DNA of 64,000 nucleotides from Chaetoderma sp. LZ-2023a (Eukaryota; Mollusca; Caudofoveata; Chaetodermatida; Chaetodermatidae). The position numbers were made by a program, and so were the translations under genes. Below the pieces are notes generated by a model. It was not told where the DNA came from and made no database searches. It saw only the letters and a list, made by a program, of their open reading frames with translations. Of this stretch, positions 22,050 to 34,055 are shown piece after piece. How positions within the stretch are numbered: the first letter of the stretch is position 1; every line of letters starts with the position of its first letter. Location of the stretch: the NCBI GenBank assembly GCA_034401795.1, contig CM067374.1:133694300-133758299 (forward strand), in the 5' to 3' direction.

Positions 22050-22308
22050 GTATGTTCCAAGCACGCCCACCCTGGGTAGGACAGTATGCATATATAGAGC
22101 TATATAAGAGGTGCATAAAACGACTAAGTCCGTGAGATCACCTAGTGTGCATGCGCAGGCATCAGATTGCTTGCCAATGCACGTTAGACACATCGTTCTC
22201 GAGATTAGCATCATTACTCTTTTTGCAGTTGCTCCTGATGATGAAGAACTAGGAGGAAACTATATGGTGAAAATGGGTCAAAAAAGATCCTTGAAAACAT
22301 AGAGCACA

Positions 22309-22870
22309 TCCAAATGAGGACATGTTTAAGCAACTGTTCCAGGCATTGGTGAGGCCACACCTAGAATACGCAGTGAGTGTATGGAGCCCATACCTAAAGG
22401 ACAGCGAGGCTATCGAAAATGTACTACAACGATCATCTAAGCAAGTACCCTTACTTAGCAACCTCAGCTATGAACTCTCCCGCTTGAAGCTACCATCTAT
22501 GTGTTACAGAAGGCTTAGAGGGGACATGATCGAAGTGTACAAGATACTGCATGGCATCTATGACCCAAATGTAACCGATGACCTATTGGAAGTAGCAAGG
22601 GACAGACACACCAGAGGCCATGACCTATGATTGGTTAAGCACCGTAGTAGGATTAATGTGCGGAAACATTCGTTTACGAATCGTGTAAATGATATATGGA
22701 ATACCCTCCATAAGGATATTGTGCATGCTAGAACGGACTTTGCTTTTGAAGTAGCACAAGATAGATTCTGGGAAAACCAGGAATTTAAATACGATCCATC
22801 TGCGCCCTACCATATACCAGGAAGTCAGATACGCAGAATGGTCGGGAAGAAAGATGAGGCGGACATACTA
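22309..22870 (+). pseudogene. LINE ORF2 C-terminal fragment (CR1/L2-like)
   Basis: Reads DMFKQLFQALVRPHLEYAVS, VWSPYLKD, a YELSRLKLPSMCYRRLRGDM block and IEVYKILHGIYDP, then a stop at 22628, followed by HRSRINVRKHSFTNRVNDIW and NTLHKD. The VRPHLEY and RRLRGDMI blocks are the thumb and C-terminal region of CR1/L2/jockey-type LINE reverse transcriptases. The 5' RT core is missing, so it is a 5'-truncated copy with an in-frame stop. An ATT-rich tail region follows at about 22870-22935. Confidence 0.8.
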
Positions 22871-23235
22871 AATAATATTAATATTATCATCATCACTATC
22901 ATCAACATTATAGTTAGCATCATTTTTATTAATTTTTCTTCCTACTTTCATGACTACATGTATTACTATAAAATGCAAATTGTTGGTATTACTTTTTCTA
23001 AAAAATGTAAAACTACGAAAACTGGTCTCTATATCTAAAACTTCAATGTATAATCTCGATTGCTACTTTAATCAACGTATCCTCATAAATGAGCTGGCTA
23101 AAGTTAAGCTATTACGACAACGAAAGACTTTAAACGGGAATGTAGTTTTGTCGAAATTTGTTTTATTTTACTTTTTCCTTATTGATGTTGTTGATCTCCG
23201 CAGTGGCTGAAGACCCGGTCCGGCTTTTTTTTACC
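22871..23235. other. AT-rich non-coding stretch
   Basis: Follows the LINE fragment, with ATAATATTAATATTATCATC-like low complexity first. No gene seen. Confidence 0.5.
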
Positions 23236-23402
23236 TAGGAACCGCTAAAGAGCCGGTAAGCCGACTCCAATTGCCCATAATCACAATAGTGGAGCCGGTA
23301 AGGGCTACAGAGTCCATGGCGCTGATTGGCTAATGCTGATAAGCCGCACACACGTAAGACCGAATATTTCTATTGGTTGTCAATTTTAGGGCGGGGAAAC
23401 CC
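23236..23402 (-). promoter_or_regulatory. Candidate minus-strand promoter and 5' UTR exon, possibly CUEDC2
   Basis: Read on the minus strand, a CCCCGCCC GC box (about 23390-23397) is followed by two CCAAT boxes (about 23373 and 23329), then a stretch that ends in CCTAG with a GTAAAA donor-like site near 23236. That is the order expected for a TATA-less housekeeping promoter and a short non-coding first exon. It lies about 4.9 kb upstream of the CUEDC2 start exon, which begins with an acceptor and so needs an upstream exon. This is inference; no transcript evidence is available. Confidence 0.3.
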
Positions 23403-23668
23403 AAAAACAAACGAGTGGAATGTAAAATATCCTTTCACATTTTAATCAGCTGATTATGAATACGACAACACATCGCGTAAAGCGTCAATTATTCAGTGTT
23501 TAGTCCATCTTTTGAAATGCAAACAAACATTGTTTGGCATAATTATGTACTAATCAGTAGCGCATTGTCAGATTCAAGCTGCTGAAATGCATTTCTGTAA
23601 ACGTGTTCTAAGAGTCCGGGAAATGTCAACCTCCCGCTGTTGGACGTACAAAACAAGATAAAATGTAC

Positions 23669-23733
23669 AGTTGAATATTTTGGACTTAATTTGATTGGAA
23701 GCCAGTGCTGCCGTAGGTCGAAAATATTCAACA
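23669..23733. repeat. M1 foldback repeat, short copy
   Basis: AGTTGAATATTTTGGAC-TTAATTTGATTGG, then GCTGCCGTAGG and TCGAAAATATTCAAC. Confidence 0.55.
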
Positions 23734-24014
23734 TAACTAGATAACATTTTTCTGTTTTGGAAATATATTAACCTATTTATGAACTGGACTGTAGTGCTAC
23801 TGTATTGTAGGCTGTTGTTATTCTGGGAGCGTGCGTGCGTGCGTGTGTGTGGTGTGATATCAGTCTTCCACTGTTGTAGGTTGTTGAGTTTTTGAATATT
23901 TCTTTCATCCAGAATAATTTGTTTAGCCTGATATTCAGAGTTCAAAGAGTTAACCCTTTAACCATCATAGCCCAGAAATGACAACTTCTTCATGATATAC
24001 AGTAATGAATATTA

Positions 24015-24078
24015 TATTGAGTATTTTGAAATTAATTTGACTGAGCTGCTGCTGCCATAGATTAAAAATATTAAACAG
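24015..24078. repeat. M1 foldback repeat, short copy
   Basis: ATTGAGTATTTTGAAAT-TAATTTGACTG, GCTGCTGCCATAG, then AAAAATATTAAACAG. Confidence 0.55.
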
Positions 24079-24229
24079 GTTTCCTGGATAGTTGGCTTGA
24101 AATTGAGACATTGAGGGTTAAACTGGTATTACTATCTATCAGCCCAAAATGTCTATGTACCTTGTGCAACCAACAACCTCGTATTACCATGAGGAATATG
24201 TTGTATGGTTTTTGGGTTTTGAAGGAGTT

Positions 24230-24438
24230 AACCATTACCACTCTGGTGTCAAAATTTTAAATTTCAAATTAAATTAAAAGATGAAGTGGTTTTCATTTTT
24301 CAACAAATTTGGTGGGAGATGGTGCTGTCATAGACAGCAAAATCTTCTAGCAAAATTGTTGAAAAATATACACCAGTTTCTTTGATACTGACAGAGTAAA
24401 AGATAGAATAGTGACATCAGTGTACTAACGGTTAATGA
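24230..24438. repeat. M4 MITE of about 200 bp, copy 1
   Basis: Terminal inverted repeats AACCATTACCACTCTGGTGTC (left) and TGACATCAGTGTACTAACGG (right), with TTTCAAATTAAATTAAAAGA and ACCAGTTTC inside. A second copy, on the same strand, is at 43582-43774. Confidence 0.65.
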
Positions 24439-24487
24439 CATGAATATAACCTGTTAATCACCGAACCGGCCAAAGTAGCTTCTGCAG

Positions 24488-24632
24488 TGATCTTGAGAAA
24501 TAGCTCTGTACACCAAGAGACTATTTTTGAAAGTTTAACACTGGAGTGGCTGGTGAGACAGCAGAATCAGACATTACAGTGGTAAACTTGAAAAAAATAG
24601 TCTCCTCTTGACCTGTAAATGAACAAACAAGT
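24488..24632. repeat. M2 foldback repeat
   Basis: Left arm GTGATCTTGAGAAATAG, CACCAAGAGACTATTTTTG, ACACTGGAGTGGCTGG. Right arm TTACAGTGGTAAACTTG, AATAGTCTCCTCTTGACCTG. Confidence 0.65.
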
Positions 24633-24779
24633 GTGATTTTATTATTCCAGCATTTTTTCAAAAAGTGTGGGGATAGAAAATCTGCTGTCCAAGAACTGTA
24701 TCACAACTTAATTCACTGGAATGAATAATTTTATATAAGATTTCATTGATCAGCTGGAAAGTCAGGAAATCTGAGCAAT

Positions 24780-25850
24780 CTATTTCATGCATCCAAGTTT
24801 GTTCAAACGAAGCCGATCAGCCAAAATCCAAGATGGCCGCCGACCAAATCAGCCGATTTTCAGAAATGTCTTTAAAAATCTTCTCAGAAACCGCTTGGCA
24901 GATTGATTCGAAACTCATATCATATCATCTAGGGCAATGCTAGAACCAAGTTTGGTCAAAAGAAGTTGATTGGGCAATTTGCCAAGTGGCCGTCTTGGAT
25001 GACCTACTTTTCACGAAAACAACTCCATAACCGCTGAAGGGATCGGGCCGAAATTTGGCAGATATGATTAGGGACTGAGGGCCATTCAAGTTTGTTCAAG
25101 GGAAGTTGGTACGTGAAAAAACATGGCCGCCGTCGGCCAATGAAAATTCAGCATCTCTGGCGGCCATATTGTAATTTTTTATTTGATTGATTTTGAAGCC
25201 AAATTTGGTTCTATATAGTTTTATCAGTACTGCGATGTCAAATTTGCCACTTTCGAAACTCTCGGATAAACGGTTTGGCAGCCATCTTGGATTTATTTAC
25301 AGCCGAAATCTCCCATAGTAAAGCAATGGGAAATTTTTTTAATGTCTCGAGAACTACAGGGCCGATTTGGCAGGAAACATCCTTAGGGCGTAGAGACCTG
25401 AATTTGTTCAAACGAAGCCGATCGGTCAAAATCCAAGATGGCCACCGGCTGCGAAAATCTCCCATAGTAAAGCAATGGGAAAAATTCTTAATGTCTTCTC
25501 GACAACTCCTGGGCTGATTTTAATTATGTTTGGCTTGAAACATCCTTAGGGAGTAGAGACCTGAATTTGTTCAAAACGGAACTGATCGGCCATAATCCAA
25601 AATGGCTGCCGGCCGCCAAAATCCCCCATAGTAAAGCAATGGGAAAGTTTAAAATGTCTTCTAGACAACTGCGTGGCTGATTTCAATTATATTTGGCAGG
25701 AAGCATCCTTAGTACGTATAGACCTGAGTTTGTTCAAACGAAGCCGATCAGTCAAAATACAAGATGGGTGCCATCCGATAAAATCTCCCATATTAAAGCA
25801 ATGGGCGAAACCTCCCATAGTAAAGCAATAGGAAACTTTAAATGGCCAGA
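24780..25850. repeat. Tandem repeat array, unit about 163 bp
   Basis: GTTCAAACGAAGCCGATC (or close variants) recurs at 24801, 25406, 25569 and 25732, each with ATCCAAGATGGCCGCC-like, CCCATAGTAAAGCAATGGG and GGCAGGAAACATCCTTAG blocks. The left part (24960-25260) is more diverged. No coding function. Confidence 0.7.
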
Positions 25851-25969
25851 CTTCACACACTTTGCCTGCAAGGACAAGCTGATAAGACAAAAGGATAAAA
25901 AACATGGTTAATTTTGCGACTGACCAATAATTCCAGGTGAGCGATACAGGCCGCTTGGGGCTCTTGTTC

Positions 25970-26360
25970 AAGAGGTCATCTTGTTCAAGAGGTCAAAAGC
26001 TTTTTTCAAACCAATCATGATGGCTCCAATTCGATCACCATCGTTAATTGAGAAATGCCATTTTTCAATAAGTTTAAGTAAGGCAGTTTCACATGAGTGT
26101 TTACATCTAAAACCTGACTGTACTTCATTCAGTAAATCTTAAAAATGTATAAAGACCTGACTGCTTCATTCAGTAAATCATAAAAGTGTATAAATGTGAT
26201 TATGTAAATGCCATTCAATAATTTTAGATAAAGCTGGTAGAATAGAAATTGGATGATAGTTGGCATCAGATTTGTGTAAGGGTATTACTTTAGCATGTTT
26301 TCATATTACTGGGAAGATTCCAGAATCTATAATTTTAGTAATGATACATGTACTTGCAAT
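25970..26360 (-). pseudogene. LINE reverse transcriptase fragment
   Basis: The minus strand reads IIDSGIFPV, KHAKVIPLHKSDANYHPISI and LPALSKIIE (RT fingers), then QSGFRCKHSCETALLKLIEK and GAIMIGLKKAFDLLN (palm block A, where the catalytic Asp position reads Gly). This matches jockey/CR1-type LINE RT. The two halves are separated by an internal duplication (26117-26157 versus 26154-26200, CTGACTG-CTTCATTCAGTAAATC) and stops, so it is dead. Confidence 0.75.
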
Positions 26361-26628
26361 ATCAACTTTACAACTAATAAAAAGTTATAACTGACTGAGT
26401 AAACACTGCTTTGTTTTAAATAGCAATTAACTGATTATGTGATCATTAATTAACACAGTCTCTGAGGTTACAGAAAGTGATTCAATAACAAGCTCGATCG
26501 GATCTCGGTAGCTGCAAGTTGAAGGGCCTTGCCCCTAGATGGGTAACCTTGACCTTAATGGGTATCATTGGGTACCCCCTAGCACGTCCATTGACCTTGT
26601 ATGGGCAAGGGTAACAAAACAGAAACTG
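26361..26628. other. Non-coding sequence left of the assembly gap
   Basis: No gene or clear repeat. The short ATGGGTAACCTTGACCTTAA stretch near 26538 has AGGTCA-like half sites. Confidence 0.4.
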
Positions 26629-27128
26629 NNNNNNNNNNNNNNNNNNNNNNNNNNNNNNNNNNNNNNNNNNNNNNNNNNNNNNNNNNNNNNNNNNNNNNNN
26701 NNNNNNNNNNNNNNNNNNNNNNNNNNNNNNNNNNNNNNNNNNNNNNNNNNNNNNNNNNNNNNNNNNNNNNNNNNNNNNNNNNNNNNNNNNNNNNNNNNNN
26801 NNNNNNNNNNNNNNNNNNNNNNNNNNNNNNNNNNNNNNNNNNNNNNNNNNNNNNNNNNNNNNNNNNNNNNNNNNNNNNNNNNNNNNNNNNNNNNNNNNNN
26901 NNNNNNNNNNNNNNNNNNNNNNNNNNNNNNNNNNNNNNNNNNNNNNNNNNNNNNNNNNNNNNNNNNNNNNNNNNNNNNNNNNNNNNNNNNNNNNNNNNNN
27001 NNNNNNNNNNNNNNNNNNNNNNNNNNNNNNNNNNNNNNNNNNNNNNNNNNNNNNNNNNNNNNNNNNNNNNNNNNNNNNNNNNNNNNNNNNNNNNNNNNNN
27101 NNNNNNNNNNNNNNNNNNNNNNNNNNNN
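26629..27128. other. Assembly gap (500 N)
   Basis: Exactly 500 undetermined bases, probably a placeholder of unknown true length. Much of the left-hand LTR of the Ty3/gypsy fossil probably lies here. Confidence 0.95.
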
Positions 27129-27722
27129 ACGACACGACGATGTTCTTTCGACTTTCGACCGCAGCAAGTAAACTCTGCCCGGTGACGTCACAGGCGCAGG
27201 CTTCATCCAATCATCGTTCGAGCAACAACCAATCAGCGCACAACTAATAATGGCGTCGTCGAACGTTCTAGAAGCTTTACATCCACGTGGTTATGACGTC
27301 AGGGCAATATTTTGAAGATAATCAAGAATAGTTTTTCCTGGATAACTCAGCCATTTCTCAACCGATTTTGAAATGGTTTACAGATTTAGAAAACCCGTCG
27401 ATTTCTGGTCTTGATAAATGCCAGATTTGACGGGAACAGACAATCAATAAGAATTAGAGAGTACCAGCTCGGTGCACTATAAGCGCCATCCTATCTAGGT
27501 CACAACTACACGCTCCATAGAAACAGCGTCCTGGCGCGCGCATGCGCATAATGCATTTTAACGAACTTAGTCGTTTTTCGACAATTCTCTCTCTCCCATA
27601 GGCCTATATATACGCTTATAGCTCTACCCAGAGGGGCGTGTTCAGGAAACGAATCCTAGACGGGCGGCGTGTACCCAGCTTAGCTGGTATGGCCGGTACC
27701 CGACCGGTCGATCTGAACTACA
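27129..27722 (-). repeat. 3' LTR of the Ty3/gypsy fossil, visible part
   Basis: Homologous along its length (about 60-65 percent by eye) to 47440-48017, the right end of the 3.7-kb solo LTR. Shared blocks are CAATCAGCG, AATATTTTGAA, ATAACTCAGCCATTTCT, ACTATAAGCG and GTACCCAGCTTAGCTGG. On the minus strand it starts TGTAGTTC at 27722, directly after a polypurine tract. Confidence 0.75.
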
Positions 27723-27737
27723 CCACCCCCTCCTAGT

Positions 27738-28699
27738 TTGACATCCATGGCAAACGATCGTGCATGGACGTATGCTAGGCGGGAATCATAGACTTCCCGG
27801 GTAGGTGCGTGACCGGAGAGGAGTAGTGACGCATAAACGCGTATACAAGAGACAGAGCACATAGGGGTGCCAAGAGGTGGGGGAGGCATACTTTTAGTTT
27901 TCACTTTTTGACCTGGAATTATTTTTCCAGGCCTTTCTTTTTTGTGTTCTTTTCATTATTAATATTACAGTGCATGCTATAACTTTATTTAGTATATGAT
28001 CCTAAACATTAGATCGCATGGGTGTTCCCGTTAGTGCGGATAATCATAATCTCTGCAAAGAACACCCAACCTCCAACGTACCACAATTTAAGTTTATAAA
28101 TATATATAAAAATATAATAACAAAAAGACAAGGTATATAAATATTACCTATGCAACATACCCTTATGAGGTATGTTTTTATTAATCACGCCGAATTACTT
28201 GCGTACCCCAGGTAAACAAAGGGGCACACAACACGTATCACCAAGTATCATTATCATATATATCTAAAATATCTATTTGCGGCCCCGCCTTGCGGGTCCG
28301 CAACGGGCAGCACTCGCTGACCCCATATCCGTCCTGACGTCTAAGACAGGAAGAAAATTAATAAGAAAAATAAGATATTTGACAATAACTTAAAACTGGT
28401 TTATCAGGCAGCCTCAGCGCGGATGAGACTTGCATGATGGGATTGTGATGTTATTGCACTGCGGGAGGTTGTATTCTTTATGTCGCACATGACGTCCTTA
28501 CAACTTTAGAGCCTGCAGTGTTCATTTTGTATGAGACACAACCAGACACTTAAAGTGTGTATGATAACCGTAGTCATACTAGGGACGGGATTCAATTGAT
28601 CTAACATATATAATAAGAAGAAAAGTATGTCAAAAATAAAGTAATAATTAACACATTTCCACGAATCGCCTATTAACATTTCTGCTGAATTACACATGA
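27738..28699. other. Non-coding 3' region of the Ty3/gypsy fossil
   Basis: AT-rich and without coding signal, between the zinc-finger open region and the polypurine tract. Confidence 0.5.
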
Positions 28700-29867
28700 T
28701 TACACCTCAGCAGCTGAAATGCTCTCATCATTATTATTATTGGCACTGTCCGAAACATCCGAGGTGATGGTGGCGGAAATATGGGCATCCATCATGTCCC
28801 TTACAGTTACCGCTGGTTCCAGGATATCAGTCCGTGTAGCAGCGGCGGTAATAGTAGTTGCCAAGGTTGCTGATGTGGTGGTGACGGGAGCTGAGGTGAT
28901 GATGCCAGTTGTAGCTGGCGTGGTGGTGGCTGTAGTTGTCGTGGTGAAGGCGGGAAGCTGTACCGTCGGCTGTAGACGTGGTGTGGGAACAGATACGGCA
29001 GGAGACGACATCTTTCGGAACTTAGCGTATTTTAACAGACGACTAGCAGTAATGTTCGGTACGGGATGGATATCCTGTGTGTGAGCGATCCGTTTCTTTC
29101 CCGTGTATGGATGTTCTGGCGTGGTTCCCTTCCTGACTGCTGGGTCAGAAAGGCGAGGAGGCAGATGCTGAATAACATGGGTCGGAGTTACGCTGATTGT
29201 CACAGGCTGCGATGGTCCCGGTCCTTCGTCTATGGTAAGCTCTGGTGGAGATGGAGACTGCAGATAACTAGAAATGTCTATCCCCGCCGGTGTCATAATC
29301 ACCACTGAGATTGGCTGACTGGCTGTCGGTGTCTGTGCCTCTACGGTGAAAGGTGTGGTAACCATAGCTGACTGGCTAGTAACTGGTGTGGGAGCTGTCG
29401 CACTGGATTTTACGGGCGATTTCTGCTTCCTACTTTGCTTCAGGACCGGTGTGGATGAAGTGATAGGTACCGGCGTAACAGTCCCAGACGCGACTGTGGG
29501 CAGAATTGCACATCTGGCTGTCAATGGGATATCTACGCATGGCATTTTTTGTGCGGGCCATTTTCTTGGTTGGTAGAACCTTGACCGGGAGACGAGATTC
29601 GAAGCGCGTGGCTAGAATGGCACGATCCTCATTCTCTTCCCCAGGAACTAACGTCACGTCCAACACACGATGATGATGCCGAAGCGTGTGAGTGATCCCG
29701 TAGCGAGTAGCGGTGTAGAGGTACTGGCATGCCACACAAAAGGCCGATTGAAAGAGATGATCCTTATTAATATGAAGGGTGCGGTCGGATTTCCTAGTGA
29801 AAGTTCTGGTACATGGCTCTCTGCTAGTCAACAATGAGTTACACGGGAACCGCTTCGGAACTGGCAC
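28700..29867 (-). pseudogene. Extra zinc-finger-bearing open region in the 3' part of the Ty3/gypsy fossil
   Basis: Two overlapping open stretches. The right one has two C2H2-like fingers (C...REPCTRTFTRKSDRTLHI then KDH; CVACQYLYTATRYGITHT then LRHHH) and basic PTKKMARTKNAMRR. The left one is a Ser/Thr/Pro-rich chain with TITAAATRTDI and ending near SDVSDSANNNNDES. It occupies the position where some Ty3/gypsy elements carry an env or accessory ORF, but I see no signal peptide or membrane segment. A TATA box (TATAAAAGGAGG, about 30136-30147, minus strand) lies about 270 bases upstream. I do not recognise the protein. Confidence 0.5.
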
Positions 29868-30129
29868 CTATTCTTCTTCTTCGGAATCTGACAACGAGAG
29901 ATCTTCAAGAAGTGACATCTCGTTCCCGCATGGTAGTTAGTTGCGGGAACTTTATTCAAACCCTAATGCCCTATCTCTTCATGGTTCATAACTTTTCAGG
30001 CCAAATATAATAATAAAATAATAATAAGAAGAAAAACAGCAGAATTTAGTTTGCGACACGAAAGAAGCCTAATGCTATGTTCTTCCCTGTTGTCGAGTTT
30101 TGATGGGAAGACAAAGTTTCAGAGCGCGC

Positions 30130-30170
30130 TTCCTCCTTTTATACTATTTGGTGGCGTCACAGGCAGCGGA
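30130..30170 (-). promoter_or_regulatory. LTR-like core promoter inside the Ty3/gypsy fossil
   Basis: The minus strand reads GCTGCCTGTGACGCCACC then AGTATAAAAGGAG. The solo LTR at about 47450-47485 reads CTGCCTGTTATGTCACGAG then AGTATAAAAGGAG. The likeness suggests a copied LTR promoter core upstream of the zinc-finger region. Confidence 0.5.
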
Positions 30171-32243
30171 TGACCACACCTGAAAACTTTTATAGGTGAT
30201 TCGGTCATTCTTATGTGAGTATTTCCTTGTTTCTTTCCTGGACGTCATAGGAGTAATTCCTCCCATATGAGGGGAGTAGTTGTAACCATAGGAAGAATGG
30301 CTCATTAAACCTGTCTTTATTTCACACATTTAACAGCCTCCGATCAACATAGAAACGCGGTACTACTTTGTCCTTGCGGCGCCTCACCTTTTAATTAGCA
30401 TGAGGCGGTTTTCCAGGTTGGATGCTTATAAACTTGCCTATTCGAATTTTAGGCTGGGGCGCCTGATGGGGTGCGCGGGAGCCAGGTGACGTCAGCGGTA
30501 ATCTCCCGGACTCACCCTCGCCACTCCTCCATCGCGCTGTGGTAGTTGCGTTTTTGGGCAGCTCCTTTGTTTAAAGCGTTTGATCCAACTTACTGGAAAT
30601 AGTAGTAAATGTCACGTGGCCCTAAAAAGCGCATGGTTGATCGGAAACGTGTATGCTGTCTATGGCGACGGCCAAAATGCTGTCGCTGAGATGTAGTCTG
30701 TTGCAGAGGCGAGAGATAAAGATATATATGTTACATCAAGATCTTTATAATGTCCCGTATTTGCGCGAGTTCTTTAACATGCATCTTGGTAAATGTCTGT
30801 AATAGGTAATTCTCAGTCCGTGTTGATAATAGACTGGAACGGATGGGAGGATTTTTTTTTTTTAATTCTCTCTGTGATTTTACTGCAGGATTTTTGATGC
30901 ATTCTCCTCGATGGGTAGAACTAGCTCCGTCCTGGCTTAGAGCAAACACATTTGTACCATTTTTAGTAATGGCTAAATTACAGTACAACTCGCAAACATG
31001 TGTGTCACAATTTTTATGATTACAATGCCATCGTTCGGAGATTGTGAATACAGTCAAGCTGAGTGTCTGTGTTTCTGTCATGTTGGTGATTTGAATCTGT
31101 TATGTGTGACTGGTTCTCTGCGGATGGTACTTGCGCTGTGGTGAGGATGACGTGTTTATGGCCGCCGGGTGCGGGAGGTGGGAGGGGGAGAAGGCGTGAA
31201 TGTCAACTTTATCGAACCCAGAGGCCATTTCACTCTGTAATGGCCGAGCCTGTGGGCGGGACGGAGTTACTTTAGAGCGAAGATGACCTGTTGGATGCTG
31301 TCATGACTTTGATCAAACCGTTGTCGATTTCAACTTTTCGGTAGTAAAATCCTACTTGTGACTGACGACAAGGCGGGCATCTTGCTCTCTTAATAATATT
31401 GACTGTTATTACATGTAGATGACGTATGTAGTTTAGCTGTTTCCGTACAGCGTTGGGAGAAAGGGGTAGGGGAGGAATGTTGGACAAACGTCCTCTCGTG
31501 ACGTGTACTGTAGATGGCTGTGGTGCATTCCTGCTATCCATATGATCAGTTCTCCTGTAACTGGATAAGAAGGTGTGTGCGGGAGATTTGTTGACTGCTG
31601 TCTGTTGATGATAATGCTGTTGTCGGGATGTCCGGGCTGCTGTATGATGCTAATGTTATAGGCGAAGTGGGCACATTCCAGTTTTCCACGCTGCTGAACA
31701 CCAAGTCTGTTGTTATTTATGGGAGATGTAGTCTGCGGGAGGTATTATTTATCCCGCAGTTTTGTGCAGGAGGAATTTGTTGCGGGAATTTTTATGTCTC
31801 TACCGGTAATTAATTAAGACCGGTAGATGCTGCTAAATGCTGTTGTTGCCAATGTTGAATGTCTCTGCTATGCTGAGTATAACTGAGCAAGTCTGTGATG
31901 TAGGCGCAATGATGAATTGACGTATCCAGTCCTGAAGGCAGGTGTGCTCTTTGTAAGTGTTGACGTTCTGTCTGTTGTGTGATGTTCTGACTGCTTACGG
32001 GGGAGTATGGTAGGCCTATTGGATGGGGCGGCCTTTGGATAGGGGGATGTGGTCACCTCCTGCTACACAACGGTTGGTGTCTTGTCGTAGTTTTTGGACC
32101 CCGGGGAAAATTCGAGCCGAGAGTCTGCTGAACACGCTGCTTCCCTGCCCACCGCGGGGGGGGGGGGGGGGGGGGAGGGTAATGTTGGTCGGGATGGCAC
32201 ATCCTCTGTTGCAGCAGTCTCTCTCATACCTGAAGATTGACTG
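30171..32243. other. Fossil internal region without clear coding parts
   Basis: Minus-strand open stretches of 60-116 codons occur (for example 30731-31081 with HCNHKNCDTHVCELYC and 31272-31541 with ARCPPCRQSQVG). Each has Cys/His pairs but no family I recognise. A poly-G run of more than 20 lies near 32155-32176. Confidence 0.4.
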
Positions 32244-33143
32244 TCAACAGATGATGAGTGGAGTGTAAATTGGACTGGGCTGGTGTTGTCCGAACTTGGT
32301 GTGTAGATAAGGGGACGCCAGTTGGATGTGGCGTGTTGGTGCGGCAATGGAGATGGGTGCCGCTTGGGAGGAACTTGGTCCAGCATTTTCGGGAGTTGGT
32401 CGGGTACACCTTGTTGTATGGTTCTGCGGTTCTAGACTCGCCAAGGCTTCATCCAGCCTCTTCACTTCCATGCTATTCACCACATGTTCCACCCCACAGG
32501 AAGCATGGTTTGGGTCAGCCTCAGCTTCTGCTTGTGGTAAATCTATGATGAGGGGCATAGCATGAAGTGGGTGGGAGTGGAAAAAGATCGGAGGAACAAC
32601 TTTTCCATCCAGTCCTTTGGACAAAACAATCACAAAATTCTTCAGATACGACTTCCCAGATCTAGTAGACCCGCGCTGAGGAGGGAGAGGGCGAGTATGC
32701 ATCTCGTCATCGTCGTCAGCATTAGCCGCTTGTTCATCCATGTTCTGGCTTGGTAGAACTGGGGGTGAACTGGCACGGCAGTGCTCTGCGCTAACCATGG
32801 GAATACTAATTTCCATAGAAATATCTGTCTGGGTACCGGTGTCATGAGAAATGCCCAGTCCGAGCTCTGGTGCTGGGTCATCACTTACACAAGGTTTAAG
32901 TCGATCGAAGTGGATGACGGAGGTCAGGCCATCTGAAGCATGGATGTGGTAGGTCACATCCGCTGTCTTACCTACTACCACATAGGGGCCTTTCCACTGG
33001 TAACTCAGTTTACTGGGCACGTTTGCAAACCGTCGTGAATCGTGTACCCAAACCATTTTTCCTGCTTCATATGAATCTCCATGCACTTTCCGGTCATGCC
33101 ATGTCTTTTGCCAGTGGTGTGCAGTGGATAGTCTTTCTCTCAC
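32244..33143 (-). pseudogene. Ty3/gypsy fossil integrase C-terminal module and tail
   Basis: Contains GKMVWVHDSRR and LSYQWKGPYVVVGKTADVTY, then VIHFDRLKPC, the GPY/F module of Ty3/gypsy integrases. A long acidic and Ser/Pro-rich tail follows (SEHCRA-like, DDDDEM, GSTRSGKSY). Confidence 0.75.
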
Positions 33144-33332
33144 TAGCTCATAGGCATTGTTCTATCCTTTGCCGCAAGAGTTCGACATAGAGAGATGGTG
33201 AATTTTTCTCAAGAATTGAGGCGGTCGTCAAGAGTTCCTTCAGTGCCTTGAAGGAGCCTTCACACTCGTCCACTCAAATGGTCGATCTTTCTCGGTGATC
33301 TGGTAGAGGGGTGAAGCAATCTCACTGAAATG

Positions 33333-34055
33333 TCAGATATAACAGCGATAGTACTGGCATAGGCCAAGGAAACTCTGTGTCTCCGTAACTGAAGAGGGCT
33401 GTGGCCACTCTGCTTCCGCCTTAGTCTTAGTCTTCAATGGCTGCATAGCCACTCCATCACTGGATATGACGTGTCCCAAGAACGCGACGCTCTGTCTGAA
33501 GAGATGACATTTCTTTGGTTTGAGATTCAAATTTGCCATGCAGAAAGGGGAAAGCATGGTGTCCAAATTGATTAAAGTTTGCTCAAACGTAGGTCCGAAG
33601 ACTATGACGTCATCGATGTAACAGAGACAGATTTCCCATTGCAGTGTGGTTAATACCTGCTCAATGAGTCGTTCAAAAGTTCCGGGAGCGTTGCACAAGC
33701 CGTAGGGCATTTTGCGGAATTGGAAAAGACCGTCTCTACAAACGAATGCTGTCTTTTCCATATCAGCTTCATCCATGGCTACTTGCTAGTAACTGCTAGC
33801 TAAATCAAGGGTACAAAACCACTTGGCTCCGGACAAGGAATCCAAGGCCTGATCTATCCGAGGTAATGGATAAGCGTCTTTAACGCTAAGATCATTAAGG
33901 CGGCGGTAGTCAATGTAAAACCGCATGGTTCCGTCCTTTTTGCCTGCTAACACTATAGGGCTAGCCCATGGAGAGGCTGAGGGTTCGATAATACCCGTTC
34001 GCAACATGTCATTTACTTGTTGGTGTGCTTCCGCTTCTTTGTGAGAAGACGTCAT
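33333..34055 (-). pseudogene. Ty3/gypsy fossil reverse transcriptase
   Basis: MLRTGIIEPSASPWASPIVL, KKDGTMRFYIDYRRLND, AYPLPRIDQALDSLSGAKWF, CTLDLASSY (first catalytic Asp), KMPYGLCNAPGTFERL, the catalytic CYIDDVIVF and FLGHVISSDGV. Diagnostic of Ty3/gypsy RT. Broken. Confidence 0.85.

Noticed and set aside
26482-27210. Long open frames across the N gap
   Set aside because: They are open only because undetermined bases give no stop codons.
28700-29867. The extra open region as an envelope gene
   Set aside because: No signal peptide, cleavage site or membrane span seen; the visible motifs are C2H2-like fingers.
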